From positions 1 through 64,000 of the forward strand of contig NZ_FNOU01000015.1 of NCBI RefSeq assembly GCF_900107125.1: a stretch of DNA of 64,000 bases. Direction: 5' to 3'. The translations under genes and the position numbers were made by a program. The notes beneath the pieces are model-generated. The model had not been told where the DNA came from. It searched no databases and was given only the letters and a program-made list of their open reading frames with translations. The stretch comes from Eubacterium barkeri (lineage in GTDB: Bacteria > Bacillota > Clostridia > Eubacteriales > Eubacteriaceae). Positions 9,402 through 17,876 of the stretch are shown here, piece by piece (position 1 is the stretch's first letter; the number at the start of each line of letters is the position of its first letter).

Positions 9402-10433
9402 TTATTTCTCCTGAAAGGCTTTGGCTCTATCTGCTATGTTTTCCACTAGATTGACATAGTAGAAGCTGTAGTCTTGTGAGTGGAAGCTGGCTGGACCAAA
9501 TAGGTCTACCGCCTGAGATGCATAAGTTTTTACATCTGCAGTCGAGCATATTACAGAACCTCTTTCGACATCAATCTTGGCATCGGCTAATGCCTTACCG
9601 ATTGTACCATCTAGCTGCAATGAGCCTTTGTTTTCCTCAATTGAAGCATAGGTATCATCGGTCTTCCAATTAAGTGGATTAATTGCCAATGTATTTTCAT
9701 TAATAACCAGATTACGTTTCCCAATATTTTCAGAGCCTTCAGTGTTATATGAAACAATAACGCCTGTGTCCCTGGCTCCTTCTGCAAACTTAAGATGCTT
9801 GTTTGCTTCCATATAGTCCCTTGTCACTGAATAACCGATTGGGTATGCGGCAATCATTCTTTCATAGTAGTCTGGATGATCCTTCATGTAGTCTTCAAGA
9901 ATCTGAAGTGTCACTGCAGACCCCTGGGAATGACCTGCTATATAAAATGGTTTACCCTTATTATAGTTTTTAAAATAATAATCCAGTGCTGTGGTTGGAT
10001 CGGCTTTAGCCACTGTATTTAATAAGTTATTCTGCGTACCGAGAGGTAATTCATTGATTGTAACAGCGTCAGTCTGTCTGTAAATTGGAGCATAAATATT
10101 TGCTGTTTCACTAAAAACACTGGCCTGCAATTTGTAACATCTTTCTGCACCTTCACGCATATCGATATCATCAATATCTGCGATATCCTCCCCAGTCTTT
10201 TCTTTTGAGTATGTTGTCGGATAGAAAAATATCACATCCACAGCATACTTCTCTTCTTTCGGTAAATTGACCCAGTTATTCGAATCGCTATAATCCGTAA
10301 CCTCTTCATATTTATCGAGGCCAACAATATGTTCTAACCCTTCTGAATCTTTATCTGCTGTTCCATTCGAACAGCCGACAAACACCATCGTTAAAACAAA
10401 AATCATCATTAAAACCTGAATTATCTTTTTCAT
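9402..10433 (-). CDS. DUF3089 family lipoprotein, alpha/beta-hydrolase fold
   Basis: This is a 343-residue predicted lipoprotein. It has a signal peptide with lipobox ending VFVGCSN, so Cys21 should be lipidated and the protein exposed outside the membrane. The chain shows the DUF3089 pattern with VDVIFFYPTTY early and a nucleophile elbow GHSQGSA in the middle, indicating a serine hydrolase or lysophospholipase-like fold. The substrate is unknown. It lies 42 bp after the acyltransferase gene, separated by a hairpin. The DNA is visibly more AT-rich than the neighbouring blocks, which may mean separate acquisition. Confidence 0.82.
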   Translation of the reverse strand: MKKIIQVLMMIFVLTMVFVGCSNGTADKDSEGLEHIVGLDKYEEVTDYSDSNNWVNLPKEEKYAVDVIFFYPTTYSKEKTGEDIADIDDIDMREGAERCYKLQASVFSETANIYAPIYRQTDAVTINELPLGTQNNLLNTVAKADPTTALDYYFKNYNKGKPFYIAGHSQGSAVTLQILEDYMKDHPDYYERMIAAYPIGYSVTRDYMEANKHLKFAEGARDTGVIVSYNTEGSENIGKRNLVINENTLAINPLNWKTDDTYASIEENKGSLQLDGTIGKALADAKIDVERGSVICSTADVKTYASQAVDLFGPASFHSQDYSFYYVNLVENIADRAKAFQEK

Positions 10434-10457
10434 TTTAAGTCTCCTTTTCTCTATAAA

Positions 10458-10482
10458 GGCGTAACGATATTTTTGTTACGCC
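10458..10482 (-). terminator. Hairpin enclosing the acyltransferase stop codon
   Basis: A perfect 8-bp inverted repeat GGCGTAAC/GTTACGCC (10458-10465 and 10475-10482) has a 9-nt loop. On the minus strand the upstream arm contains the TAA stop of the acyltransferase, and the downstream arm is followed by TTTATAG. It can act as a weak terminator or mRNA-stabilising stem between the two genes. Confidence 0.6.
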
Positions 10483-11657
10483 ATCATGGCAGTAACCAGT
10501 GCAGTGCTAAGAAACACCACAACAATGATAATGATCGGCAGGGCGGTTTTTCTCCTTTTATTAACCTCAAACATAATCGCAGAAAGCCCAATGGTCGTTC
10601 CCATATATATGCCAGTTGCAAGCAATGGGCTAAGCTGTGGCATAAAATAATTCATCGCTGTCATAACGGTCCAGTGGAACAGATAGAGGTAAAGGGAAAG
10701 TGAGCCGAGGTACCCTAATAGTCCCGTGCAATGGCTATTGAAAAACCCGCTCAATGGTGTTTTGTCTAAAAAAGCCAGCACGATGATTACCATGAATATC
10801 GGCACATAGAATAATGCATCTGCATCCGTTGCTATAATATTGGACGTGAAGAGTACTGGAATCGCTAACCATAGGATCACTTCAACACCGGCTAAAACCT
10901 TCAGCTGCGTTGGTGTTAATGCTTTCTCCTTCATGCTTCTGTACACAACGTATGCGAGGCAGCCTGCCGAAATTCCTGCAACGCCGCGGATAATTGCTGT
11001 TGATACGATGCCCAGATACTCACTGCCTACATCCAGTGTTCCGTATTGCTGAATCAATAATGCATAGAGAATAATCGTACTCCAGGGTACGAAAATCTTC
11101 TCAAAAAAGTTGCGATAGTAAAGTGCTATTGGATAAATGACGATTAATCCAAGAATGAGAGCTGATAAATACCAGTCCTGTCCCAGCAAATAGTCTAAGT
11201 TAAATGCCGGATCCTTTAGGAATCCGGTGCAGTGGAGGAGTAACGCTTCCCATTTAAAGTGAAACAATGCATCAAAAAAACCCGACACACCTTTAAAGTC
11301 GTTTAATACTACATAAAATATCATCTGCGCTGAAAACGCAACGATAAATATTGGGTAAAATGATTTGACTTTTTTCAATATAAATCCGCCTGGATTGAGA
11401 GGGTCTTTTCTCCCATCTAAATACTTAACCATAAAAAATCCGCCAAGCATAAAGAAGAATTCTACAAATACAAACGCAAATGGCGCATAGGACCTTTTCG
11501 CTTCTAAAGGCACGTCTGCAAATGTTTGGAACAAAAAGGTGACCGGTTCGTAGTTACCTTTGCTTAAATAAATTCCACCAAAGTGGACCATCATGACGCC
11601 AATTGCAGCGACAAACCTCAGTAATTCGATTGATGTGGTACGTCTTTGTTTTTCCAT
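10476..11657 (-). CDS. Acyltransferase-3 family membrane protein (OafA/WecH type)
   Basis: This is a 393-residue integral membrane protein with about ten hydrophobic segments. It has the N-terminal SIELLRFVAAIGVMMVHFGG motif of acyltransferase-3 enzymes, including the catalytic-type His of the first helix. Such proteins transfer acetyl or other acyl groups to cell-surface sugars or lipids. The acceptor cannot be told here. It appears to form an operon with the downstream DUF3089 hydrolase lipoprotein, so an acylation/deacylation pair acting on the envelope is possible. The start ATG follows AGCGAGGT. Confidence 0.85.
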   Translation of the reverse strand: MEKQRRTTSIELLRFVAAIGVMMVHFGGIYLSKGNYEPVTFLFQTFADVPLEAKRSYAPFAFVFVEFFFMLGGFFMVKYLDGRKDPLNPGGFILKKVKSFYPIFIVAFSAQMIFYVVLNDFKGVSGFFDALFHFKWEALLLHCTGFLKDPAFNLDYLLGQDWYLSALILGLIVIYPIALYYRNFFEKIFVPWSTIILYALLIQQYGTLDVGSEYLGIVSTAIIRGVAGISAGCLAYVVYRSMKEKALTPTQLKVLAGVEVILWLAIPVLFTSNIIATDADALFYVPIFMVIIVLAFLDKTPLSGFFNSHCTGLLGYLGSLSLYLYLFHWTVMTAMNYFMPQLSPLLATGIYMGTTIGLSAIMFEVNKRRKTALPIIIIVVVFLSTALVTAMMA

Positions 11658-11808
11658 AGAATACCTCGCTTTCTTGATTGCCCTTCGGGCTTCCCTGGAG
11701 TCTTGAATGGAAACCCCAGGAACCGGCCAATGCCTTTTCTACTGGTCCCCGGACAGGATTCGGTCATTTGAACGCAGCATTTCCTTCGCCCTTATGATTC
11801 CGGGAAAA

Positions 11809-12390
11809 TCAATCCCCGATGTCAGTGTGTCCCTGTTCAAATTCCCATTGCAGGCCGTATTTATCGATGAAATAGAAATATTTTATGGTGCCTAAAACAT
11901 CGGCAGCTGCCTGCTTTGCCTCTTTATCAGCTTCCCTTTCTGCATCGTAATAGTAAAAATCATCTGGAAAGGTTTTGCTGATTTGATAGACGCCATAGTC
12001 CTCGGTGGGATTAATGAACTGCGCGTCGGGCTGTGCCTTAATGTGTTCGAAGGCTTCTTCAATATTGCTGACCTTCAGGGCAACGTGCCTTGCCCCGCTG
12101 ACATCATTGGCCGCAAACACCACAGGTTCCTTCCGGCCCTTGGGTGCATGGTACTCCATGAGCTCAATGGTGAATACCGTGCCGGGTACAGAAAGGAAGG
12201 CAATGGAAATATCACAATCCTCGGCTTCCCGGACGAATCCCGCCGCCTCGAAAAAGCCTTTATTACGCCAATGGGGAATGCATTGGTCCGGCACAGCCCC
12301 AAGGATGCGCTGATAATACGCCACGGCTTCATCCAGATTATCAACAATAATGCAAACATGGGATAAGCCTATAAATTTTGGTAATGACAT
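11809..12390 (-). CDS. VOC (glyoxalase/dioxygenase fold) family protein
   Basis: This 193-residue protein starts with PKFIGLSHVCIIVDNLDEAVAYYQRI..., the standard VOC beta-alpha-beta opening with a metal-ligand type His. A second module begins around residue 85 (GARHVALKVSNIEEAFEHI) and ends with FYFIDKYGLQWEFEQG, where the last Glu fits a metal ligand. It resembles methylmalonyl-CoA epimerase and lyase-like VOC enzymes, but the substrate cannot be assigned. The gene has its own AGGAGG site and stands alone between a terminator and the acyltransferase gene. Confidence 0.8.
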   Translation of the reverse strand: MSLPKFIGLSHVCIIVDNLDEAVAYYQRILGAVPDQCIPHWRNKGFFEAAGFVREAEDCDISIAFLSVPGTVFTIELMEYHAPKGRKEPVVFAANDVSGARHVALKVSNIEEAFEHIKAQPDAQFINPTEDYGVYQISKTFPDDFYYYDAEREADKEAKQAAADVLGTIKYFYFIDKYGLQWEFEQGHTDIGD

Positions 12391-12461
12391 GATTAAATCC
12401 TCCTAGGTGCGTTTGGTTTTTATGGGGCAGATGTTTAAAGGGCCCCGTCATCATAGTACAA

Positions 12462-12484
12462 CAAAAAAACTGCCCAGGGGGCAG
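12462..12484 (-). terminator. Terminator of the kinase/regulator operon
   Basis: On the minus strand CTGCCC-cct-GGGCAG is followed by seven T residues. It lies about 80 bp after the histidine kinase stop and before the VOC gene. Confidence 0.85.
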
Positions 12485-12562
12485 CTTGGCATATAACGCA
12501 TTTTTTTGGCACCATTCGTATTGTTCACCCTAAAAAATCCCTTGCACCCCCATGGTGTCCCT

Positions 12563-13915
12563 TTAGGCTTCCAGGTTTAAAAGCAGCTGGCAGGAAAACA
12601 CACCATCCTTAAGTTCAAAGTGATGCTCCCCCCCATACCCTGCGGCGCTGTGGAGGATACTGGACACCCCGATGCCTTCGCCATCCTTGGCGCGTGGCAG
12701 GCCGTTTTCAAACAGAACATCCTCCCCTGCGGTATTGCAGGCGTAAATAACCAGTTTGGAGGCTTTTCTACCGATGTGCAGCGCAATAAAGGGGTTTTCC
12801 TTACCGGAGTGAATGCAGCCGCGAATGGCATTTTCCATAATATTAGCAAGCATGACCACCAGATCCTGGTCGCTGACGGCTATTTCTTGGTCCAGGGCAA
12901 CATCCAGACGCACCTCGATATCCTGTTGCTTCGCCTTCCTTATATAGGCACTCAGGATATTATTCGCCGCCAGGTTATCACATAGGATGACAGCAGCATG
13001 GCGCTGTGCCTCTTTTTCATACTGGCCAAGATAACGCAGAAGGGCATCAAACTCTCCCTTTTCCACATATTCCGCAATCACCATATCATGGTGGCGGACA
13101 TCGTGGCGGATGCGACGGGCCTCCTGGACCGATTCATCCAAAAGCTCCAGCTGACGTGTGAGAAGGCGGGTGGTGATGGCGGCCATTTCACGCTCCCCCT
13201 TAGCCATTATTTCATGTTTCATCCGGGTTAGGGATTGAATCATAATGAGATGCGTCACAAAAAGAAGGCTCCAGATACAGATGAAAATCATTTGCTCGTG
13301 GAAGCCTCGATACATTAAAAAGTCCGGCCTTGTCCAATAATAAATCACAAAGAGATTCCCCAAAACAGAGATAATGCTCATGGGCAGCCAGTTCTTAACC
13401 CCAATATCGGAAATCTCCTGGAAGGGCTTGCGCAACCAGCGGAAATAACAAAAAACCACAATCCCCAGGTAGATTATCCGAAGGACCACATCAGCCCAGG
13501 GATTGCCCCCGAAAAAAGCCAGGGCTGCCCCAATGGAAACCACGATTTGCATAATGAGAATGAAGATTTGAAGGGAGAGGTTATAAAACACCTGGAAGGG
13601 ATTATTGGCGCTGAATAAGGGGAAAATGATGAGTGCGCCGACAAAGATGGACAGGGTAATGAACTTGCCAAAGCTGTATATATCAATAATGACCCAAGCC
13701 GTGCTCACCACCAAATAAACAAGGGTGTACAGGCTATAGCCCAGGATGGTTTTTTTCCAGGAGAACCTGGGCTGATCAAGCATTAGAAACAAAACCGAAA
13801 AGCCGACAAGCTCAATGGCATTTCGAAGCAGGGAGAGCAAAACGGTATTATCCAACACAGCACGCCACCTACCCTTCTCTAAAAAATTGAAAATATTGTT
13901 TTTTAAGCCCGGCAT
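12563..13915 (-). CDS. GHKL sensor histidine kinase (AgrC/VirS-like)
   Basis: A 450-residue sensor kinase. About six membrane helices fill roughly residues 20-215, followed by a coiled segment and a phosphoacceptor region IRHDVRHHDM near residue 270. A GHKL ATPase domain with N box NIMENAI and G box GEGIGVSSI follows. The layout is that of AgrC-type peptide or small-signal sensors, which phosphorylate LytTR regulators. The gene overlaps the upstream regulator by 47 bp if the ATG at 13915 is used; this ATG follows GAGGGG. A later GTG at 13858 is an alternative. No AgrD-like peptide gene or AgrB protease is nearby, so the ligand is unknown. Confidence 0.88.
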   Translation of the reverse strand: MPGLKNNIFNFLEKGRWRAVLDNTVLLSLLRNAIELVGFSVLFLMLDQPRFSWKKTILGYSLYTLVYLVVSTAWVIIDIYSFGKFITLSIFVGALIIFPLFSANNPFQVFYNLSLQIFILIMQIVVSIGAALAFFGGNPWADVVLRIIYLGIVVFCYFRWLRKPFQEISDIGVKNWLPMSIISVLGNLFVIYYWTRPDFLMYRGFHEQMIFICIWSLLFVTHLIMIQSLTRMKHEIMAKGEREMAAITTRLLTRQLELLDESVQEARRIRHDVRHHDMVIAEYVEKGEFDALLRYLGQYEKEAQRHAAVILCDNLAANNILSAYIRKAKQQDIEVRLDVALDQEIAVSDQDLVVMLANIMENAIRGCIHSGKENPFIALHIGRKASKLVIYACNTAGEDVLFENGLPRAKDGEGIGVSSILHSAAGYGGEHHFELKDGVFSCQLLLNLEA

Positions 13916-14591
13916 AGGCCCCTCGAGGCAGCCAAATGGTTTTGCCCCCCGTCAGCACCGCCGCCTTGGCGGTAAGGCGGGTAATATGGCCTAAGTTAAT
14001 TAAATAGGCGCGGCCCACCCGCACAAAGTCCGGAAATGGCTTAAGCTCCTCCTGGAAGGCGGTTAAGGTCCTACGGATACTCAGGGTGTCCCCTTCGAAT
14101 CGGTTGATGTGTACATAGTGGCGCTGGACCTCACAATAAAGAATGTCCCGGATGGCGATGCGCTGCATGCCCGCATTGGTTTGAAGGACCAGGGTCCCCT
14201 GGGGTTCATCATCCAGCCTGGCAAAGACCTTTTCTAAAACCTTAAAAAATCGCTTTTGGTCAATGGGCTTTACCAAGTACTGCTCCGCATCCACATCAAA
14301 GGCCTGTAGACTATGCTCCAAGGAGGTGGTCAGAAAAACAATGCTCCCTGAAAAGCCTTGAGCCCGAAGGGCCTTTGCCCCTTGAATACCATTTTCCCTT
14401 GGCATATAAATGTCCATAAGCAGCACATCAAAAGGCTCCTCTTTACCAAAATTTTCCTTTAAATCTGCCACTGATGTAAAGCAATGGATGGTAAACTCAC
14501 AGTCACGATGGTTTTTTTTATATTCATCAAGCAGTGCCCCCACCTTATTCAATTCTGCGGGTTTATCATCACATAGTGCGATGCGGTACAT
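13869..14591 (-). CDS. LytTR-family response regulator
   Basis: This 240-residue regulator has a receiver domain with the acidic pair in ALCDDK, phosphoacceptor Asp in LLMDIYMP near residue 57 and Lys in LVKPI near 110. A C-terminal LytTR DNA-binding domain begins around residue 135 and runs through the RHYVHINR and RVGRAYLINL segments. It should be phosphorylated by the adjacent kinase. The ATG at 14591 is favoured by GAGG spacing over the ATG at 14597. The promoter TTGAAA-18-TATAAT lies at 14642-14671. Targets are not evident. Confidence 0.88.
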   Translation of the reverse strand: MYRIALCDDKPAELNKVGALLDEYKKNHRDCEFTIHCFTSVADLKENFGKEEPFDVLLMDIYMPRENGIQGAKALRAQGFSGSIVFLTTSLEHSLQAFDVDAEQYLVKPIDQKRFFKVLEKVFARLDDEPQGTLVLQTNAGMQRIAIRDILYCEVQRHYVHINRFEGDTLSIRRTLTAFQEELKPFPDFVRVGRAYLINLGHITRLTAKAAVLTGGKTIWLPRGAYAGLKKQYFQFFREG

Positions 14592-14641
14592 TGGCATTAC
14601 CTCATCTTTCCTGTTTTTTATGCCAGCATTCGTTTTATCCT

Positions 14642-14671
14642 ATTATATCTTGCATTTTTATTCAATTTCAA
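14642..14671 (-). promoter_or_regulatory. Promoter of the LytTR regulator/kinase operon
   Basis: On the minus strand TTGAAA (14666-14671), an 18-bp spacer and TATAAT (14642-14647) lie about 50 bp before the regulator start. Confidence 0.65.
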
Positions 14672-14746
14672 GAAAAAATTGATAATGTTGATCGAGGTTA
14701 CCGCATTGGACGTGTGTTTTTTAACAGAAACTTGATGGGTTTTCCC

Positions 14747-14775
14747 TTGTTCTTTCAAAGGGTTGTGAGTATAAT
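14747..14775 (+). promoter_or_regulatory. Promoter of the HAD phosphatase gene
   Basis: TTGTTC (14747-14752), a 17-bp spacer and a perfect TATAAT (14770-14775) lie 34 bp before the ATG at 14810. Confidence 0.7.
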
Positions 14776-14809
14776 GGACTTATATTCCTTAATGGAGGTA
14801 AAATCAAGT

Positions 14810-15610
14810 ATGAATGAAAACCTAAAAGAGACCCTGCATGAAATTGAGGGCTTCATCTGTGATATGGACGGTGTCATCTACCATGGCAACCGGCTGCTGC
14901 CAGGGGTACCCGAATTTGTGGATTGGCTGTATCGGGAAGATAAGAATTTCCTCTTCCTGACCAATTCCAGTGACCGTTCCCCCGTTGAATTAAAGGAAAA
15001 ATTGGCGCGTTTAGGGCTGGATATCGATGAGAGCCATTTTTATACCAGCGCCCTGGCCACTGCCAAATTTTTAGCCAGCCAGGCCCCGGGATGTTCTGCT
15101 TATGTCATTGGCCAACCTGGCCTCATTAATGCTCTATACGATGTGGGCATTACCATGAATGATATTAACCCGGATTACGTCGTGGTGGGTGAAGGCCATA
15201 ATTACAATTACGAAACCATTTTAAAGGCGGTAAACCTGGTGATGAAGGGGGCCAAGCTCATCGGGACGAATCCCGATCTCACCGGTCCCATTGAGGATGG
15301 CATCGCGCCGGCCTGTAAAGCCTTTACCGCCCCCATCGAGATTGCCACTGGAGTAGAGGCTTATTTCGTCGGCAAACCCAACCCTCTGATGGTGCGAACG
15401 GGCATTCGCCTTCTGGGCACCCACTCTGAAAAAGCGGCCATCATCGGAGACCGCATGGACACGGACATTATTTCTGGTATCGAATCCGGGATGCATACAA
15501 TCTTAGTCCTTTCCGGGGTGACTAATATGGATAATATCAATCTTTATCCCTACCGGCCTCAATTTATTTTAGATGGTGTAGGAGATATCCCGCTTACACA
15601 TAACAATTAG
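14810..15610 (+). CDS. HAD-IIA family hydrolase (NagD/phosphoglycolate phosphatase-like)
   Basis: This 266-residue soluble phosphatase has motif I ICDMDGVIYHG near the N-terminus, motif II TNSSDRSP, and motif III/IV in IGDRMDTDI near residue 215. The large C2-type cap between motifs II and III marks the NagD/4-nitrophenylphosphatase group. These enzymes dephosphorylate small phosphometabolites; the substrate here is unknown. The ATG at 14810 is chosen because GGAGGT precedes it by ten bases, it lies after the predicted promoter, and the product has the family length. The longer upstream frame crosses the promoter and is not likely to be translated. Confidence 0.9.
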   Translation: MNENLKETLHEIEGFICDMDGVIYHGNRLLPGVPEFVDWLYREDKNFLFLTNSSDRSPVELKEKLARLGLDIDESHFYTSALATAKFLASQAPGCSAYVIGQPGLINALYDVGITMNDINPDYVVVGEGHNYNYETILKAVNLVMKGAKLIGTNPDLTGPIEDGIAPACKAFTAPIEIATGVEAYFVGKPNPLMVRTGIRLLGTHSEKAAIIGDRMDTDIISGIESGMHTILVLSGVTNMDNINLYPYRPQFILDGVGDIPLTHNN

Positions 15611-15612
15611 TG

Positions 15613-15648
15613 CCAATAAAAAAACTCCCCAGGGAGTTTTTTTATTGG
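15613..15648. terminator. Bidirectional terminator
   Basis: A perfect 17-bp inverted repeat with a 2-nt loop has seven A residues in the left arm and seven T residues in the right. It sits between the stop codons of the convergent HAD and acidic membrane protein genes and should serve both. Confidence 0.92.
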
Positions 15649-15678
15649 AGCTTTATCTTTCTCAGAAATGCCCCTTTG

Positions 15679-17775
15679 CTATCCCCGACGATTTTGGGGG
15701 AAATAGGCCGCCATCAGCATCTGCACAAAGAAGGAGCAGGATACCAACAGCACCGGAATAAAAATGACCATAAAAATATTACTGGTGCTAAAGGCCAGAC
15801 CCTGGGTCCCGGCCCAATAGATTTCCATTAGAAAATAGGCTGCCATAATCACCACGGTCGTGGCCATGGTGGCAATGGTGGACATATCAAAGGTCAGAAT
15901 CATAAAGATGGCGACAATCCCGATGGTCAGGTAGTCCACCCGATTAAACAATGAATAACAAAAGAAACAAAAGATAATAAACCCAAGGATTGCAATTCCG
16001 GCAATGGCACCTGCCAGGATTATCCGCCCCCGGGGTATCTCCCCTTCTTCCTCCGCCTCAGGCATTACCCCCATCATGGTTCCAATGGCGCCATTCTGTC
16101 CATTGATGGGTTGGGACTCCCCCAAGCCGGTACCCTCGTTTTTTTCTTCTTCCAGGATCTCTTCACTTTCAAAAAGGCTATCCTCGGATTTCTCGGACGC
16201 CGCCGATATATCCTCGGTTTCAAAAAGATCTTCCTCTGTGTCTGCCATCACTTCCTCTTCAAAGAGAGAATCCACAGACTCTATCGCTTCAGTTGGGGCA
16301 TCCACCGCATCAAAGAGGGGCTCTTCTTCGAATAGCACATCGTCTTCAAATTGATCCTCCTCAAAAAGAACTTCTTCCTCAAAATTGACATCCTCTTCAA
16401 AGAGGGCCTCTTCTTCAAAGATGGGTTCCTCTTCAAAAAGCACTTCATCCTCCAGGGGTTCTGGCTTTTCTTCAACTAAAGAAGTCTCGGTCGTGGGAAG
16501 CCCAACGGCTTCCTCAGTTTCGACAACCCCCAGACTTTCCATCTGTGCCCCGACCACTGGCTCCTCGACGGAGTCCGCCAGGTCTTCGGTGACTAAGAGG
16601 TCTTCTTCCTCCCACAAAATAGGGTCGTCTTCCTCCGGTGCCGCCGTCTCAATACTTTCTTCGGCAAGGGTTACCGGAGGCATCTTTTTATCCAAAATAG
16701 AGGGAATATCCTCCTCTTCCTGGGAAATCCGGAAGAACTCATCCATGGCTGCGGCAGGGTCCATGGAAACAGGGATTTCAGCAGGGACCGTTTCCTGAAC
16801 TGGAAGGACGGCTTCCGCTGGCATGTCCACTGCTGCAGGGGCTATTTCCAGAGGCGCCGATTCTGGCCCCTCGGTCAGGGTTTCAATGCCCCAATCGATT
16901 TCCCCAGAGGGCACACTCCCCCCATCCCCTTCTTCAATGGCAGCTTCTTCCTCAATAACCGCTTCTTCTTCCCAGAGGAAATCAGGCTCTGGTTCGGCCT
17001 GTTCTTCCAATACTTCTTCCTCCAGATCCGGGAATGTCTCTTCTTCAAAAAGAGGGGCTGCCGGTAACAGCTCTTCCCCAGGGGAGTCTATCAGGGTTTC
17101 TTCCTCCCAGAAAAGCGTCTGGGGGGCCTCGGGTTCCAGCTCTGGGAGTGATTTTTCCTCAGGGACTGGTTCTCTTTCTATTACCGGTTCAACTTCGGTT
17201 TCCACCGCGTCGAATACGGTTTGTTCCTGTATTTCCGATGGATGCTCCAGATCCGTGATGGCAAAGTCTTCTGCAGGAGATGCTGAAGGCGTTATGGGGG
17301 CTTCCTCGATAAAGGAAGGCATTTCTGCTTCAGCAGATTCTGCTTCCTCAATCTGAATTTCCGGTTGCTCCTCTGATTCTGTGGAGACAACAGCGGATTC
17401 CTCCCCGGACACCTCGGACTGCGTTGTAATGCCCAGGCGTTCCTTGGCCGCTTCCAAAACACTTAAATCCAGGGTTTCGGTATCTGCCTCAATCTCCGCC
17501 GACGATGGTACCACAACCCCCTTGCTCCGGCCCACAGCCTGCTCAAACAGAGCGTCAATACGCTCCATCTGGTTTTTATCCACCATACGGTGCTTGGGCG
17601 GCAAATGGCTTTTACGCCGGGATTTCTCCAGGCGTTCTTCCAAAGCACCAACCCGCTGTTCTAACTTTGTTTCGTTGTTTTTGAGCAACGCCATCAGGTC
17701 CTCTTTTTTTTGGAGGATTTCTTCGACCTCATGATGGTTGTTCAGATTGTTTTCGTTGTCCATGGTCTCACCCAT
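15679..17775 (-). CDS. Very acidic repeat protein with C-terminal membrane domain, function unknown
   Basis: The gene encodes 698 residues. Residues about 10-80 are charged and coiled-coil-like with a basic patch (RRKSHLPPKHR). About 80-570 is extraordinarily rich in Glu and Pro/Val/Ile, including a tract around residues 435-520 where LFEEE-like words recur. The last 115 residues hold about four membrane helices. I do not recognise a family. The likely layout is a membrane-anchored protein with a long, negatively charged disordered arm in the cytoplasm. The start may be at 17775 or 17763. An extended -10 TGCTATAAT lies at 17823-17831 on the minus strand. Convergent with the HAD gene and divergent from trmN6. 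Confidence 0.75.
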   Translation of the reverse strand: MGETMDNENNLNNHHEVEEILQKKEDLMALLKNNETKLEQRVGALEERLEKSRRKSHLPPKHRMVDKNQMERIDALFEQAVGRSKGVVVPSSAEIEADTETLDLSVLEAAKERLGITTQSEVSGEESAVVSTESEEQPEIQIEEAESAEAEMPSFIEEAPITPSASPAEDFAITDLEHPSEIQEQTVFDAVETEVEPVIEREPVPEEKSLPELEPEAPQTLFWEEETLIDSPGEELLPAAPLFEEETFPDLEEEVLEEQAEPEPDFLWEEEAVIEEEAAIEEGDGGSVPSGEIDWGIETLTEGPESAPLEIAPAAVDMPAEAVLPVQETVPAEIPVSMDPAAAMDEFFRISQEEEDIPSILDKKMPPVTLAEESIETAAPEEDDPILWEEEDLLVTEDLADSVEEPVVGAQMESLGVVETEEAVGLPTTETSLVEEKPEPLEDEVLFEEEPIFEEEALFEEDVNFEEEVLFEEDQFEDDVLFEEEPLFDAVDAPTEAIESVDSLFEEEVMADTEEDLFETEDISAASEKSEDSLFESEEILEEEKNEGTGLGESQPINGQNGAIGTMMGVMPEAEEEGEIPRGRIILAGAIAGIAILGFIIFCFFCYSLFNRVDYLTIGIVAIFMILTFDMSTIATMATTVVIMAAYFLMEIYWAGTQGLAFSTSNIFMVIFIPVLLVSCSFFVQMLMAAYFPQNRRG

Positions 17776-17876
17776 CTTTCTTTGAACATGATAATCCCCG
17801 TAATCGTTGCATAATTATTTGTATTATAGCAAAGAAAACTTTAATAGAAAAGAAAAAAACCAAAATGTACTCATAT

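Noticed and set aside
12504-12530. TGGCAC near rpoN-type promoter consensus
   Set aside because: The -12 element (TTGC at the proper distance) is missing, so it is not a sigma-54 promoter.
14534-14809. N-terminal extension of the HAD phosphatase
   Set aside because: It crosses the predicted promoter and lies upstream of the ribosome binding site; the 266-residue form has the family length.
16385-17356. Long serine-rich frames on the plus strand
   Set aside because: They are antisense shadows of the Glu-rich gene: GAA/GAG codons read backward give Ser/Phe-rich protein; no ribosome binding sites.
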